64,000 nt of DNA from positions 124,001 to 188,000 of the forward strand of contig NZ_JAUQON010000008.1 in assembly GCF_030580955.1 (NCBI RefSeq), given 5' to 3'. Each line of letters opens with the position of its first letter. Positions within the stretch are counted from its first letter, which is position 1. Of the stretch, positions 49,530-56,403 are shown piece after piece. The notes below the pieces were generated by a model that saw only the letters and a program-made list of their open reading frames with translations, was not told where the DNA came from and made no database searches. A program made the position numbers and the translations under genes. The DNA is from Hymenobacter convexus. Lineage in GTDB: Bacteria; Bacteroidota; Bacteroidia; Cytophagales; Hymenobacteraceae.

Positions 49530-50423
49530 ATGGTAAAACAGCTTTTTCTGGCTCTCCTGCTGCTGCTTGGGCCACTGGCCCGTGCCGAAACGCCCGCCCA
49601 GGCCAACAAGCGCCTCTTCGATAAAACCATCGACGAGCTGAACTTCCGCACCATGGAAACGGTGTACGACAAGTCGTTCACCCGCGGCAAATTCCCGCTC
49701 ACGCTGCGCACCGCCGCCGCTCGCCGCCAGTTCGATGGCTTCGGTACCAATGCTGCGCTCAAGCAGCTGTTTATGAACTACAACGGCATCGCCGAGCGGT
49801 ACAAAAACCGTTTCGGCAACGGGCCAATGACTCTGGCTGAGTTCGACAAACAGCTCAAATCGGTGCTGCTGGACAAGAACTTCGAGTTCTTCATCCACAA
49901 CCTGCCGCGCGACGAGCGGGTGGCCCTCATCCGGGCCGAGCAGCGGCTCATTCAGCAGGCTTCGGCCCAGTTCAATGATTCCGGCCAGCCCGCCGGCCCG
50001 GCCGCCGAAGCGGCCGAAACCGAAGCCCAACCGGAAGCGCCCGTCACGGCGCCACTCACCACCGCCGCCCCAAACCCCGGCAGCCCGGAAGCCGAAACTC
50101 CGGTTGCTTCTGATGAGGCGCCGCTCACGAGTGCCCCCGTCGTGAGTGGCCCCGCGCCGCGCCACGACTGGCTCGACTATTTCACGTTTCTGCTCAGCCT
50201 GGGCAGTTTCCTGACCCTGCTCTACTTGACCACCAACGTGCTGCCCGCCCTCAGCCGCCGCATCAACAACCTGGCCGCCGAGCCGGAGCCCGAACCCGAG
50301 CCACGCAGCCTGGCCAGCCGGCTGCGGCCCACCCGCTCGCCCGGCCTGCGCGAAGACCGCTACGACGAGGACGAAGACGATGACTTTGAGCCCGCCGGCC
50401 CGGCGCGGCACGAGGATGACTGA
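49530..50423 (+). CDS. Exported membrane-anchored hypothetical protein
   Basis: A 297-residue protein. The signal is MVKQLFLALLLLLGPLARAE. A helical region follows (LFDKTIDELNFRTMETVYDKSF, FDGFGTNAALKQLFMNYNGIAERYKNRFG), then a Pro/Ala/Glu-rich linker, a membrane helix (WLDYFTFLLSLGSFLTLLYLTTNVLPAL) and an acidic Asp/Glu-rich tail (YDEDEDDDFEPAG). So the folded part should face the periplasm and the acidic tail the cytoplasm. I do not recognise the family. The ATG was chosen because the signal peptide starts there and a -7 box precedes it. Confidence 0.7.
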   Translation: MVKQLFLALLLLLGPLARAETPAQANKRLFDKTIDELNFRTMETVYDKSFTRGKFPLTLRTAAARRQFDGFGTNAALKQLFMNYNGIAERYKNRFGNGPMTLAEFDKQLKSVLLDKNFEFFIHNLPRDERVALIRAEQRLIQQASAQFNDSGQPAGPAAEAAETEAQPEAPVTAPLTTAAPNPGSPEAETPVASDEAPLTSAPVVSGPAPRHDWLDYFTFLLSLGSFLTLLYLTTNVLPALSRRINNLAAEPEPEPEPRSLASRLRPTRSPGLREDRYDEDEDDDFEPAGPARHEDD

Positions 50424-50439
50424 GCAAATAAGCTTAAAA

Positions 50440-50476
50440 AGAGCGGCATGCTTCGCTGTGCGCCGCATGCCGCTCT
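50440..50476 (+). terminator. Stem-loop after the exported protein gene
   Basis: Perfect 12-bp arms (50440-50451 and 50465-50476) around a 13-nt loop. An A-run precedes the left arm, so a T-run follows on the minus strand rather than the plus strand. It may stop transcription before dcd or protect the upstream mRNA. Confidence 0.5.
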
Positions 50477-50514
50477 AATAAACAAGACGTTTAAAAAAGT
50501 ACCCCCACCATTTC

Positions 50515-51051
50515 ATGATTCTTACCGACCAGCAAATCCTCGCGGAAATCGAAAAAGGGACCATCGTTATCGAGCCTTACGACCGTAGCTGCCTGGGCAC
50601 CAACTCCTACGATGTGCACCTGGGCAAGTACCTGGCCACCTACCGCGACGCGGTGCTGGACGCGCGCAAGCACAACGAAATCGACACTTTCGAAATCCCC
50701 GAAGAAGGTTTCGTGCTGGAACCCGGCAAGCTCTACCTGGGCGTGACGCAGGAGTACACCGAAACCCACGCCACCGTGCCTTTCCTCGAAGGCAAGAGCA
50801 GCGTGGGCCGCCTCGGCATCGACATTCATGCCACCGCCGGCAAGGGCGACGTGGGCTTTTGCAACCACTGGACGCTGGAAATCAGCGTGTCGATGCCCGT
50901 GCGGGTTTACCGCAACATGCCCATTGGCCAATTAATTTATTTCGTGGTGCAGGGCGATGTGGCGACCTTCTACAACCGCAAGCAAAACGCCAAATACAAC
51001 GACCGGACCGACAAACCAGTGGAGTCGATGATGTGGAAAAACCAATGGTAG
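50515..51051 (+). CDS. dcd: dCTP deaminase
   Basis: A 178-residue trimeric dUTPase-fold enzyme that turns dCTP into dUTP for thymidylate synthesis. ILTDQQILAEIEKGTIVIEPY is the family start; GKSSVGRLGIDIHATAGKGDVGFCNHWTLEISVSMPVRVYRNMPIGQL contains the substrate site, with catalytic Glu in WTLEI and Arg in SVGRLG. RKQNAKYNDRTDKP near the C-terminus closes over the phosphate. A bifunctional dCTP deaminase/dUTPase cannot be ruled out. Confidence 0.95.
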   Translation: MILTDQQILAEIEKGTIVIEPYDRSCLGTNSYDVHLGKYLATYRDAVLDARKHNEIDTFEIPEEGFVLEPGKLYLGVTQEYTETHATVPFLEGKSSVGRLGIDIHATAGKGDVGFCNHWTLEISVSMPVRVYRNMPIGQLIYFVVQGDVATFYNRKQNAKYNDRTDKPVESMMWKNQW

Positions 51052-51183
51052 CATATTCGGCTGGGGCTATGTAGTCGGGTTAATTCCGAACCGGAACATC
51101 GTTTGGTGCGTTTAAACCCATACTGAGCCCCTCTACTCTGGCCCGGTCCTTGCGTCAGTGTGTTACCAAAGCCCCCTACGACG

Positions 51184-51732
51184 ATGACTACGAAAACAGC
51201 ATTTGCTTCCCTGATTCTGGCGTTGCTAGCTGGCTCGGCCAGCGCCCAGCAGGCCTCCCGCGCTTCCAACGTCCAGCCACAGGACAAAACCCAGTCGAGC
51301 CCGCGCCTCAATCCCGTGGCCGAGCGCGCCGACCGGCTTAGCAACCACATGGTGCGCGACCTGCACCTGAACAATTACCAGGCAACCAAGCTCCGCGCCA
51401 TCAATGCCGATAAAGTGGCCAAGATGGCCGCCATTGAGCGCAAGAATGCGGGCAATCAAAAGCTTATCGACGAAGAATGCAACGGTGTGTGCAAGGAGCG
51501 CGACAAGGAACTGATGGCCGTGCTCAGCAACGACCAGTACAGCAGCTACTTCGGTTCCCGCGCCACCTACTACCGGTACGACAAGGATTATGCATCGCAG
51601 TCGGCCAGCATTTTGCTGACTAACTCGGTGCAGAACCCCAGCCCCGCCCGGGCCAACGATGCCACTATTGCCCCCACGCCCGAACGGCCAGCTAACCGCC
51701 CGGCCGGAAACCTGGGCCGCAACGCTCGGTAG
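51184..51732 (+). CDS. Spy/CpxP-like small exported protein
   Basis: A 182-residue exported protein. The signal is MTTKTAFASLILALLAGSASAQQ. RLSNHMVRDLHLNNYQATKLRAINADKVAKMAAIERKN is a helical region with the Leu-rich L-x-L...Q pattern of Spy/CpxP-type (LTXXQ) proteins, and RDKELMAVLSNDQYSSYF echoes it, which suggests a small chaperone or stress-response protein. The tail (ANDATIAPTPERPANRPAG) is disordered. There is no clear TAnnTTTG box upstream. A strong terminator follows. Confidence 0.65.
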   Translation: MTTKTAFASLILALLAGSASAQQASRASNVQPQDKTQSSPRLNPVAERADRLSNHMVRDLHLNNYQATKLRAINADKVAKMAAIERKNAGNQKLIDEECNGVCKERDKELMAVLSNDQYSSYFGSRATYYRYDKDYASQSASILLTNSVQNPSPARANDATIAPTPERPANRPAGNLGRNAR

Positions 51733-51751
51733 TTCACTTCTTTAGCTACAC

Positions 51752-51815
51752 TACGTAATGACGAAAGAGCCCCGCTGGCATTGCCGGCGGGGCTCTTTCG
51801 TCATTACGTATTTTT
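51752..51815. terminator. Bidirectional rho-independent terminator
   Basis: Perfect 24-bp arms (51752-51775 and 51787-51810), GC-rich at the top with an 11-nt loop, followed by TTTTT at 51811-51815. It lies between a plus-strand gene and convergent gldC, so it probably ends both. Confidence 0.85.
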
Positions 51816-51848
51816 AGAGAAGCACAAGCTATAGCAAGTGCTGCCGGG

Positions 51849-52184
51849 CTATTGCCCCTGTTCCTGCTTGTCCAGATACTCCGACAGCTCCTTGCAGAGC
51901 GCGCGCATCTTCATGGCCATTTCTTTGTCGTCGGTGGCGGTCACGATGTTCTCAGCCATCGAACCAATGTTATCCACCACGAAGCGCTTCATCTCGTCCA
52001 CGGGCATGTCCTTGGTCCAAAGGTCGATTTTCATGGTACCTACCTGCTCCCGGTCCCACAGCGCGATGTTGATGGCCTTGGCGAAGTGAATATCCGGCCC
52101 CGCGTCGGTGGCCGACCAACTGATGGCCTCGGGTACTTTGTTGTCGTCGAGAGCAATGCTGAAGCGGATTTCTGATTTTTTCAT
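51849..52184 (-). CDS. gldC: Gliding motility protein GldC
   Basis: A 111-residue soluble protein. MKKSEIRFSIALDDNKVPEAISWSATDAG and KIDLWTKDMPVDEMKRFVVDNIGSMAENIVTATDD match GldC, one of the small gliding-associated proteins whose biochemical role is unknown. Length is normal for the family. It is separated from dnaN by palindromic element copy 11 on the same strand and is far from the gldA/F/G genes near 56404-59890. Confidence 0.9.
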   Translation of the reverse strand: MKKSEIRFSIALDDNKVPEAISWSATDAGPDIHFAKAINIALWDREQVGTMKIDLWTKDMPVDEMKRFVVDNIGSMAENIVTATDDKEMAMKMRALCKELSEYLDKQEQGQ

Positions 52185-52202
52185 GGGTTGTAAAGAAGAA
52201 AG

Positions 52203-52303
52203 CAGAACGTCATGCTGAGCGCAGTCGAAGCATCTCGCGTGCAGCAGTAATCAAGTTACTTGCGCGGTAGAGATGCTTCGACTGCGCTCAGCATGACGTT
52301 CTG
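52203..52303. repeat. Palindromic element copy 11 (class B)
   Basis: Perfect 34-bp arms at 52203-52236 and 52270-52303 with a 33-nt loop. Both arms read GCAGTCGAAGC where most copies have GCAGCCGAAGC, a matched change. The right arm continues with the class B end GTAGAG/CGC that the left arm has lost. Confidence 0.94.
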
Positions 52304-52321
52304 AGTCAGTGCAATAAAAGT

Positions 52322-53446
52322 TTAGACGTAGTTATTCAGCATCACCGGCATCACCAGCATCAGGATGCTTTCGTTGTCGTCGGGGGTGGTGGGCATGAGC
52401 AGGCCGGCGCGGTTGGGCGTGCTCAGTTCCAGCGTGATTTCCTCGGAGTCGATGTTCGAGAGCATTTCAAGCAGGAAGCGGGCGTTGAAGCCGATTTCCA
52501 TGTCCTCGCCGTCGTACTGGCAGGTGAGGGTTTCCTTGGCTTCGTTGCTGAAATCGAGGTCTTCGGCCGAAACCACCAGCTCCGAACCAGCGAGGCGCAG
52601 GCGCACCTGGTGGGTAGTTTTGTTGGAGTAGATGCTGATGCGGCGCACCGAATTCAGCAGTTCCGAGCGGTTGATGATGAGCTTGTTGGGGTTGCTCACC
52701 GGAATCACGTTCTCGTAGTCCGGGTACCGCTCGTCAATGAGGCGGCACACGAGGCGCATCTGGTTGAAGCTGAAAAAGGCGTTGCTTTGATTAAACTCCA
52801 TCTTCACCGGCGTAGCCTCGGAGGGCAGCGTGCCTTTCAGCAGGTTGAAGGCTTTGCGGGGGATAATGAGGTTGGCGGTTTGGCCGGCGCCCACGTCCTG
52901 GCGGCGGTAGCGCAGCAGGCGGTGCCCGTCGGTGGCCACGAAGGTCACCTGCGAGTCGGCCAGCTGCACCAGAATGCCGGTCATGGCCGGGCGCAGTTCG
53001 TCGGTGCTCACCGCGAAAATGGTTTTGTTAATGGCCCGGGCCAGCGACGACGAGGGCATCTCAATCGGGGCCGAGCCCTTCACCACCGGCACGCGGGGGA
53101 AGTCGGCGGCGTTCTCGCCGGCCAGCTTGTAGCGCCCGTTGGAAGAGCTGATTTCGATGGTATATGTTTCCTCGTCCAGCGTGAAGGTCACGGGCTGGTC
53201 GGGCAGGTTCTTGAGGGTATCGAGCAGGATGCGGGCGGGCGCGGCAATGCGGCCGGTGTCGCGGGCCTCCACGGGCAGCTCGGTAATCATACTCGTCTCC
53301 AGGTCGGAGGCGGTGATGGTGAGCTTACCGGCCTCAATCTCAAAGAGAAAGTTCTCCAGAATGGGCACCACGGGGTTGTTCGTAACCACGCCGTTGATGC
53401 TTTGCAGCTGCTTGAGCAGCGCGGAGGAGGAAACAATGAATTTCAT
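52322..53446 (-). CDS. dnaN: DNA polymerase III beta subunit (sliding clamp)
   Basis: A 374-residue clamp protein. MKFIVSSSALLKQLQSINGVVTNNPVVPILENFLFEI is the first of three topologically similar domains, RLLRYRRQDVG and VFIPRKAFNLLKGTLP-like segments belong to domain two, and NESILMLVMPVMLNNYV is the C-terminal pocket region that binds polymerase partners. Length and end are normal. dnaN next to gldC rather than dnaA shows that this is not the usual oriC-linked dnaA-dnaN order. Confidence 0.97.
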   Translation of the reverse strand: MKFIVSSSALLKQLQSINGVVTNNPVVPILENFLFEIEAGKLTITASDLETSMITELPVEARDTGRIAAPARILLDTLKNLPDQPVTFTLDEETYTIEISSSNGRYKLAGENAADFPRVPVVKGSAPIEMPSSSLARAINKTIFAVSTDELRPAMTGILVQLADSQVTFVATDGHRLLRYRRQDVGAGQTANLIIPRKAFNLLKGTLPSEATPVKMEFNQSNAFFSFNQMRLVCRLIDERYPDYENVIPVSNPNKLIINRSELLNSVRRISIYSNKTTHQVRLRLAGSELVVSAEDLDFSNEAKETLTCQYDGEDMEIGFNARFLLEMLSNIDSEEITLELSTPNRAGLLMPTTPDDNESILMLVMPVMLNNYV

Positions 53447-53478
53447 GGTGCGAGGCTAAGGCTAGGAATTAGGGAGGG

Positions 53479-53486
53479 CAAAGATA
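53479..53486 (-). promoter_or_regulatory. -7 box (TATCTTTG) for dnaN
   Basis: Exact TAnnTTTG match on the minus strand. RNA would begin near 53472, giving a leader of about 26 nt. Confidence 0.55.
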
Positions 53487-53619
53487 GGGGGTGGGGTTGG
53501 GCTTTGAAAAGGACAGCCGGCCGGGGGCAATACTTCTTTTGGCGGGGGCTGGCCGGCCGTTTCATTAAGTACGGCCGTCCATCGAGTTGCGGACCAACTC
53601 TGGCGGTAAAAAACCGGCT

Positions 53620-53627
53620 TACCTTCG
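53620..53627 (+). promoter_or_regulatory. -7-like box (TACCTTCG) for hutG-hutF
   Basis: One mismatch to TAnnTTTG; about 65 bp of leader before the ATG at 53699. Confidence 0.35.
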
Positions 53628-53698
53628 CTCATTGATTGAAAGGACAGTTGTTTTGCCAAAGAAATTAAGCAGCAACCCGGCTGGCTCACCCGAAAACC

Positions 53699-54502
53699 AT
53701 GAAGCTTTTTGAGATTGCGCCGCTCACGGCGCCACGGGTTCCCATCGTCATCAGCGTGCCCCACGCCGGCACCGAATTCCCGGATGACATCCGCGCCGAG
53801 TTGAAACCCAACCTGCTGCCGCCTGACGATACCGACTGGTTTGTGCATCAGCTCTATGACTTTGCCACTGAGTTGGGCATTCCCATCATTAAAGCCAACT
53901 ACAGCCGGTGGGTCGTCGACCTCAACCGCAACCCTGACAGCAGCCCGCTCTACCACGACGGCCGCGTGCTCACGGGCCTCTGCACCAGCACCACCTTTCT
54001 CGGCGAGCCCATCTATACCGACGAGCGGCCTGAGGTGGCACCCGCCGAAGTAGTCCGGCGCAAAACCCTGTATTTTGAACCCTACCACCAGGCGCTGCAG
54101 GAATTGCTGGACGACACCCACGTCCTGTTTGGCGAGGTATTGCTCTGGGACTGCCATTCCATCCGGCGCGCGGTGCCGTCCATTCACGCCGGGCCGTTCC
54201 CGGATTTGATTCTCGGCAGCGCCGACGAAACCTCGGCTTCGGCCGAAGTCATTGGCGCGGCCTTGCAGCAGTTGGGCGCGGGTCCGTTCTCGCTTCGCCA
54301 CAACACGCCTTTCAAGGGCGGCTACATCACGCGGCACTTCGGCCGCCCCGAAGCCCGGCAGCACGCGCTCCAACTCGAAATGTCCAAAAACCTGTATCTG
54401 GACGACGCAGAGCGGGCTTACGATGAATCGCGCGCCGCGCAAGTGCGAGCGGTGTTGCGCCAAACGCTGCTCACACTGAGCCAGATGCTCAAGCCATATT
54501 AA
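53699..54502 (+). CDS. hutG: N-formylglutamate deformylase
   Basis: A 267-residue zinc amidohydrolase that releases formate and glutamate from N-formylglutamate. VISVPHAGTEFPDDIRAE, DTDWFVHQLYDF, VDLNRNPDSSPLY and LLWDCHSIRRAVPSI are the conserved motifs of the FGase family, with His, Asp and His metal ligands. RHFGRPEARQHALQLEMSKNLYLDD is also typical. It lies 46 bp upstream of hutF on the same strand, so these two steps of histidine breakdown are together. HutH, HutU and HutI are not in this window. Confidence 0.93.
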   Translation: MKLFEIAPLTAPRVPIVISVPHAGTEFPDDIRAELKPNLLPPDDTDWFVHQLYDFATELGIPIIKANYSRWVVDLNRNPDSSPLYHDGRVLTGLCTSTTFLGEPIYTDERPEVAPAEVVRRKTLYFEPYHQALQELLDDTHVLFGEVLLWDCHSIRRAVPSIHAGPFPDLILGSADETSASAEVIGAALQQLGAGPFSLRHNTPFKGGYITRHFGRPEARQHALQLEMSKNLYLDDAERAYDESRAAQVRAVLRQTLLTLSQMLKPY

Positions 54503-54548
54503 AAACAACCAACCGGCTGCTTCGCCAGCCCTATCCGGCCGCTCGCCC

Positions 54549-55853
54549 ATGGAGTACTACCATTTTGCTTCCCTGCTTTTGAAAGATGGCTGGCTCAGCC
54601 CGGCCTACGTTGGTATTGATGCGCAGGGCCTTATTGGATACCTGGAATCAGAGCCGCCGGCCGAGCCCGGCGCGGCCGTGCAACCAGTGGCCGGCGTGGC
54701 CTTGCCGGGCTTCCAGAACGCTCATTCGCACGCTTTCCAATATGGCATGGCGGGGCAGGCCGAGCAACATGCTGTGGGCGCGCGCGACGATTTCTGGAGC
54801 TGGCGCGAAGCCATGTACGCCTGCGCCGAAACATTCAGCCCCGAGCAGAATGAGCAGGTGGCCACCACCTTGTACCGCCATCTGCTGCGCAACGGCTACA
54901 CGTCGGTAGTCGAGTTTCACTACCTGCACCACGACCCTACCGGCCGCCCTTACGCCAACCTGGCCGAAATGGGCGAGCGCCTGGTGGCCGCCGCCCGCAC
55001 GGCCGGTATTAAAATCACGCTGGTGCCGGTGTTTTACCAGAAAGGGGATTTCGGCCGCGAACCCCAGCCCCGGCAACGCCGGTTCATCTCAAATACGGTG
55101 GATGAATACCTGCGCCTGCTGGGGGCAAACCGCGATGCCGTGAAGCACTACGAGCGCGCCAGCCTGGGCTTCGGTGTGCATTCGCTCCGGGCCGTGGAGG
55201 CGGCCGACGTGCTGGCCACCCACGCCCAGGGGCCTGCCGACCTGCCCTTCCACCTCCATGCCGCCGAGCAAACCCTGGAGGTGGAGCGCAGCCTAGCCCA
55301 CCTGGGTGCCCGCCCCGTGGAGTGGCTGCTCGACAACCTACCGCTCAACGACCGGTTCCACCTCGTGCACTGCACCCACATGACCACAGATGAGACAACG
55401 CGCCTGGCCCGCTCCGGCGCGCAGGTTGTGCTCTGCCCCGGCACCGAAGGCAACTTAGGCGACGGCATTTTCCCGCTCGTGGAGTACGCCGAAGCCGGCG
55501 GCCGCTGGTCCATCGGCACCGACAGCCACATCAGCCTCAACCCGTTGGAAGACCTGCGCTGGCTCGACTACGCCCAGCGGCTCATCCACCGCCGCCGCAA
55601 CATCTTCGCCGATGGCGCTTCGGTGCTGGTCGACAAGACGTTCTTCGCCGGGCACAAAGCCGCCGGGCGCACCCCTACGGATTATTTCGCCCTCGGCCAG
55701 CCGCTCGATGCGGTGGTATACGATTCCAGTCACCCATTGCTGGCGCAGGCCGGGCAGCAGCACCTACTGCCCGCCGTGGTGTACACCGCCGACCCGTCGG
55801 CTATCCTCGGCACGCTGGTGGATGGGCAGTGGGCCTATCGGAGAGACAGATAA
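54549..55853 (+). CDS. hutF: Formimidoylglutamate deiminase
   Basis: A 434-residue amidohydrolase-superfamily enzyme that converts N-formimidoylglutamate to N-formylglutamate and ammonia. Metal ligands His59 and His61 lie in QNAHSHAF, then HLHAAEQ, HCTHMTTDE and IGTDSHISLNPLEDLRWLDY. GARDDFWSWREAMY is a HutF hallmark not seen in guanine deaminases. With hutG downstream in chemistry but upstream in the genome, it indicates the five-step pathway with release of formate rather than the one-step HutG agmatinase-type route. Confidence 0.93.
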   Translation: MEYYHFASLLLKDGWLSPAYVGIDAQGLIGYLESEPPAEPGAAVQPVAGVALPGFQNAHSHAFQYGMAGQAEQHAVGARDDFWSWREAMYACAETFSPEQNEQVATTLYRHLLRNGYTSVVEFHYLHHDPTGRPYANLAEMGERLVAAARTAGIKITLVPVFYQKGDFGREPQPRQRRFISNTVDEYLRLLGANRDAVKHYERASLGFGVHSLRAVEAADVLATHAQGPADLPFHLHAAEQTLEVERSLAHLGARPVEWLLDNLPLNDRFHLVHCTHMTTDETTRLARSGAQVVLCPGTEGNLGDGIFPLVEYAEAGGRWSIGTDSHISLNPLEDLRWLDYAQRLIHRRRNIFADGASVLVDKTFFAGHKAAGRTPTDYFALGQPLDAVVYDSSHPLLAQAGQQHLLPAVVYTADPSAILGTLVDGQWAYRRDR

Positions 55854-55941
55854 GCTTCCTGGCAAATAATTATAACCTCGGCCATTGCGAAGGCTCCGGC
55901 AAGCAAGGTTATTTGCTGCCTGAATGCACGCCTTTCCACTT

Positions 55942-56379
55942 ATGACATCTTTACACCATTTAGTTTATCAAAGCTCAGCTACTACCGGGCTGAACGAAGC
56001 CGAATTAACCTCGTTGCTCACCCAGTCGCGAGCCTGGAACCACGGGCACGGGCTTACCGGGCTGCTGCTGTACAGTAACGGCGACATCATGCAGGTGCTG
56101 GAAGGCACCGAAGAGGAAGTGAGCTACATTTTCACCCGCATTGCGCAGGATGCGCGGCACGGCCGGGTAGTAAAATTATCCGATGGGCCCATTGCCGCGC
56201 GAAATTTTTCACAATGGTCGATGGGCTTCAAATCTTTGAATCCCGAGGAGTTCACGCACCTCCAAGGTTACGTCGACCCCGCCAAAGACGGTTATCTGAA
56301 TCAACCAACCCAGAACGCCGATGCGGGTTTGCACGCGGTGTTGGCCAGCTTCGTAGCCGATGACACGATTCACCTCTGA
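55942..56379 (+). CDS. BLUF-domain blue-light sensor (2)
   Basis: A 145-residue single-domain BLUF protein. Key residues are Tyr9 (LHHLVYQSS), Asn33 (SRAWNHGHGLTGLLLY) and Gln51 (IMQVLEG). ARNFSQWSMGFKSL carries the Trp/Met strand. The C-terminal ~45 residues form an extension that differs from the first BLUF protein (29570). It is the same size class as PixD. No output domain is attached. The start at 55942 begins the domain. It converges on gldG. Confidence 0.92.
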   Translation: MTSLHHLVYQSSATTGLNEAELTSLLTQSRAWNHGHGLTGLLLYSNGDIMQVLEGTEEEVSYIFTRIAQDARHGRVVKLSDGPIAARNFSQWSMGFKSLNPEEFTHLQGYVDPAKDGYLNQPTQNADAGLHAVLASFVADDTIHL

Positions 56380-56403
56380 GCAGGCAGTTCTGGCATTTGG
56401 CAC

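Noticed and set aside
55870..55922. Riboswitch or terminator after hutF
   Set aside because: The AT-rich arms pair poorly and I could not build a convincing stem or match any riboswitch core.
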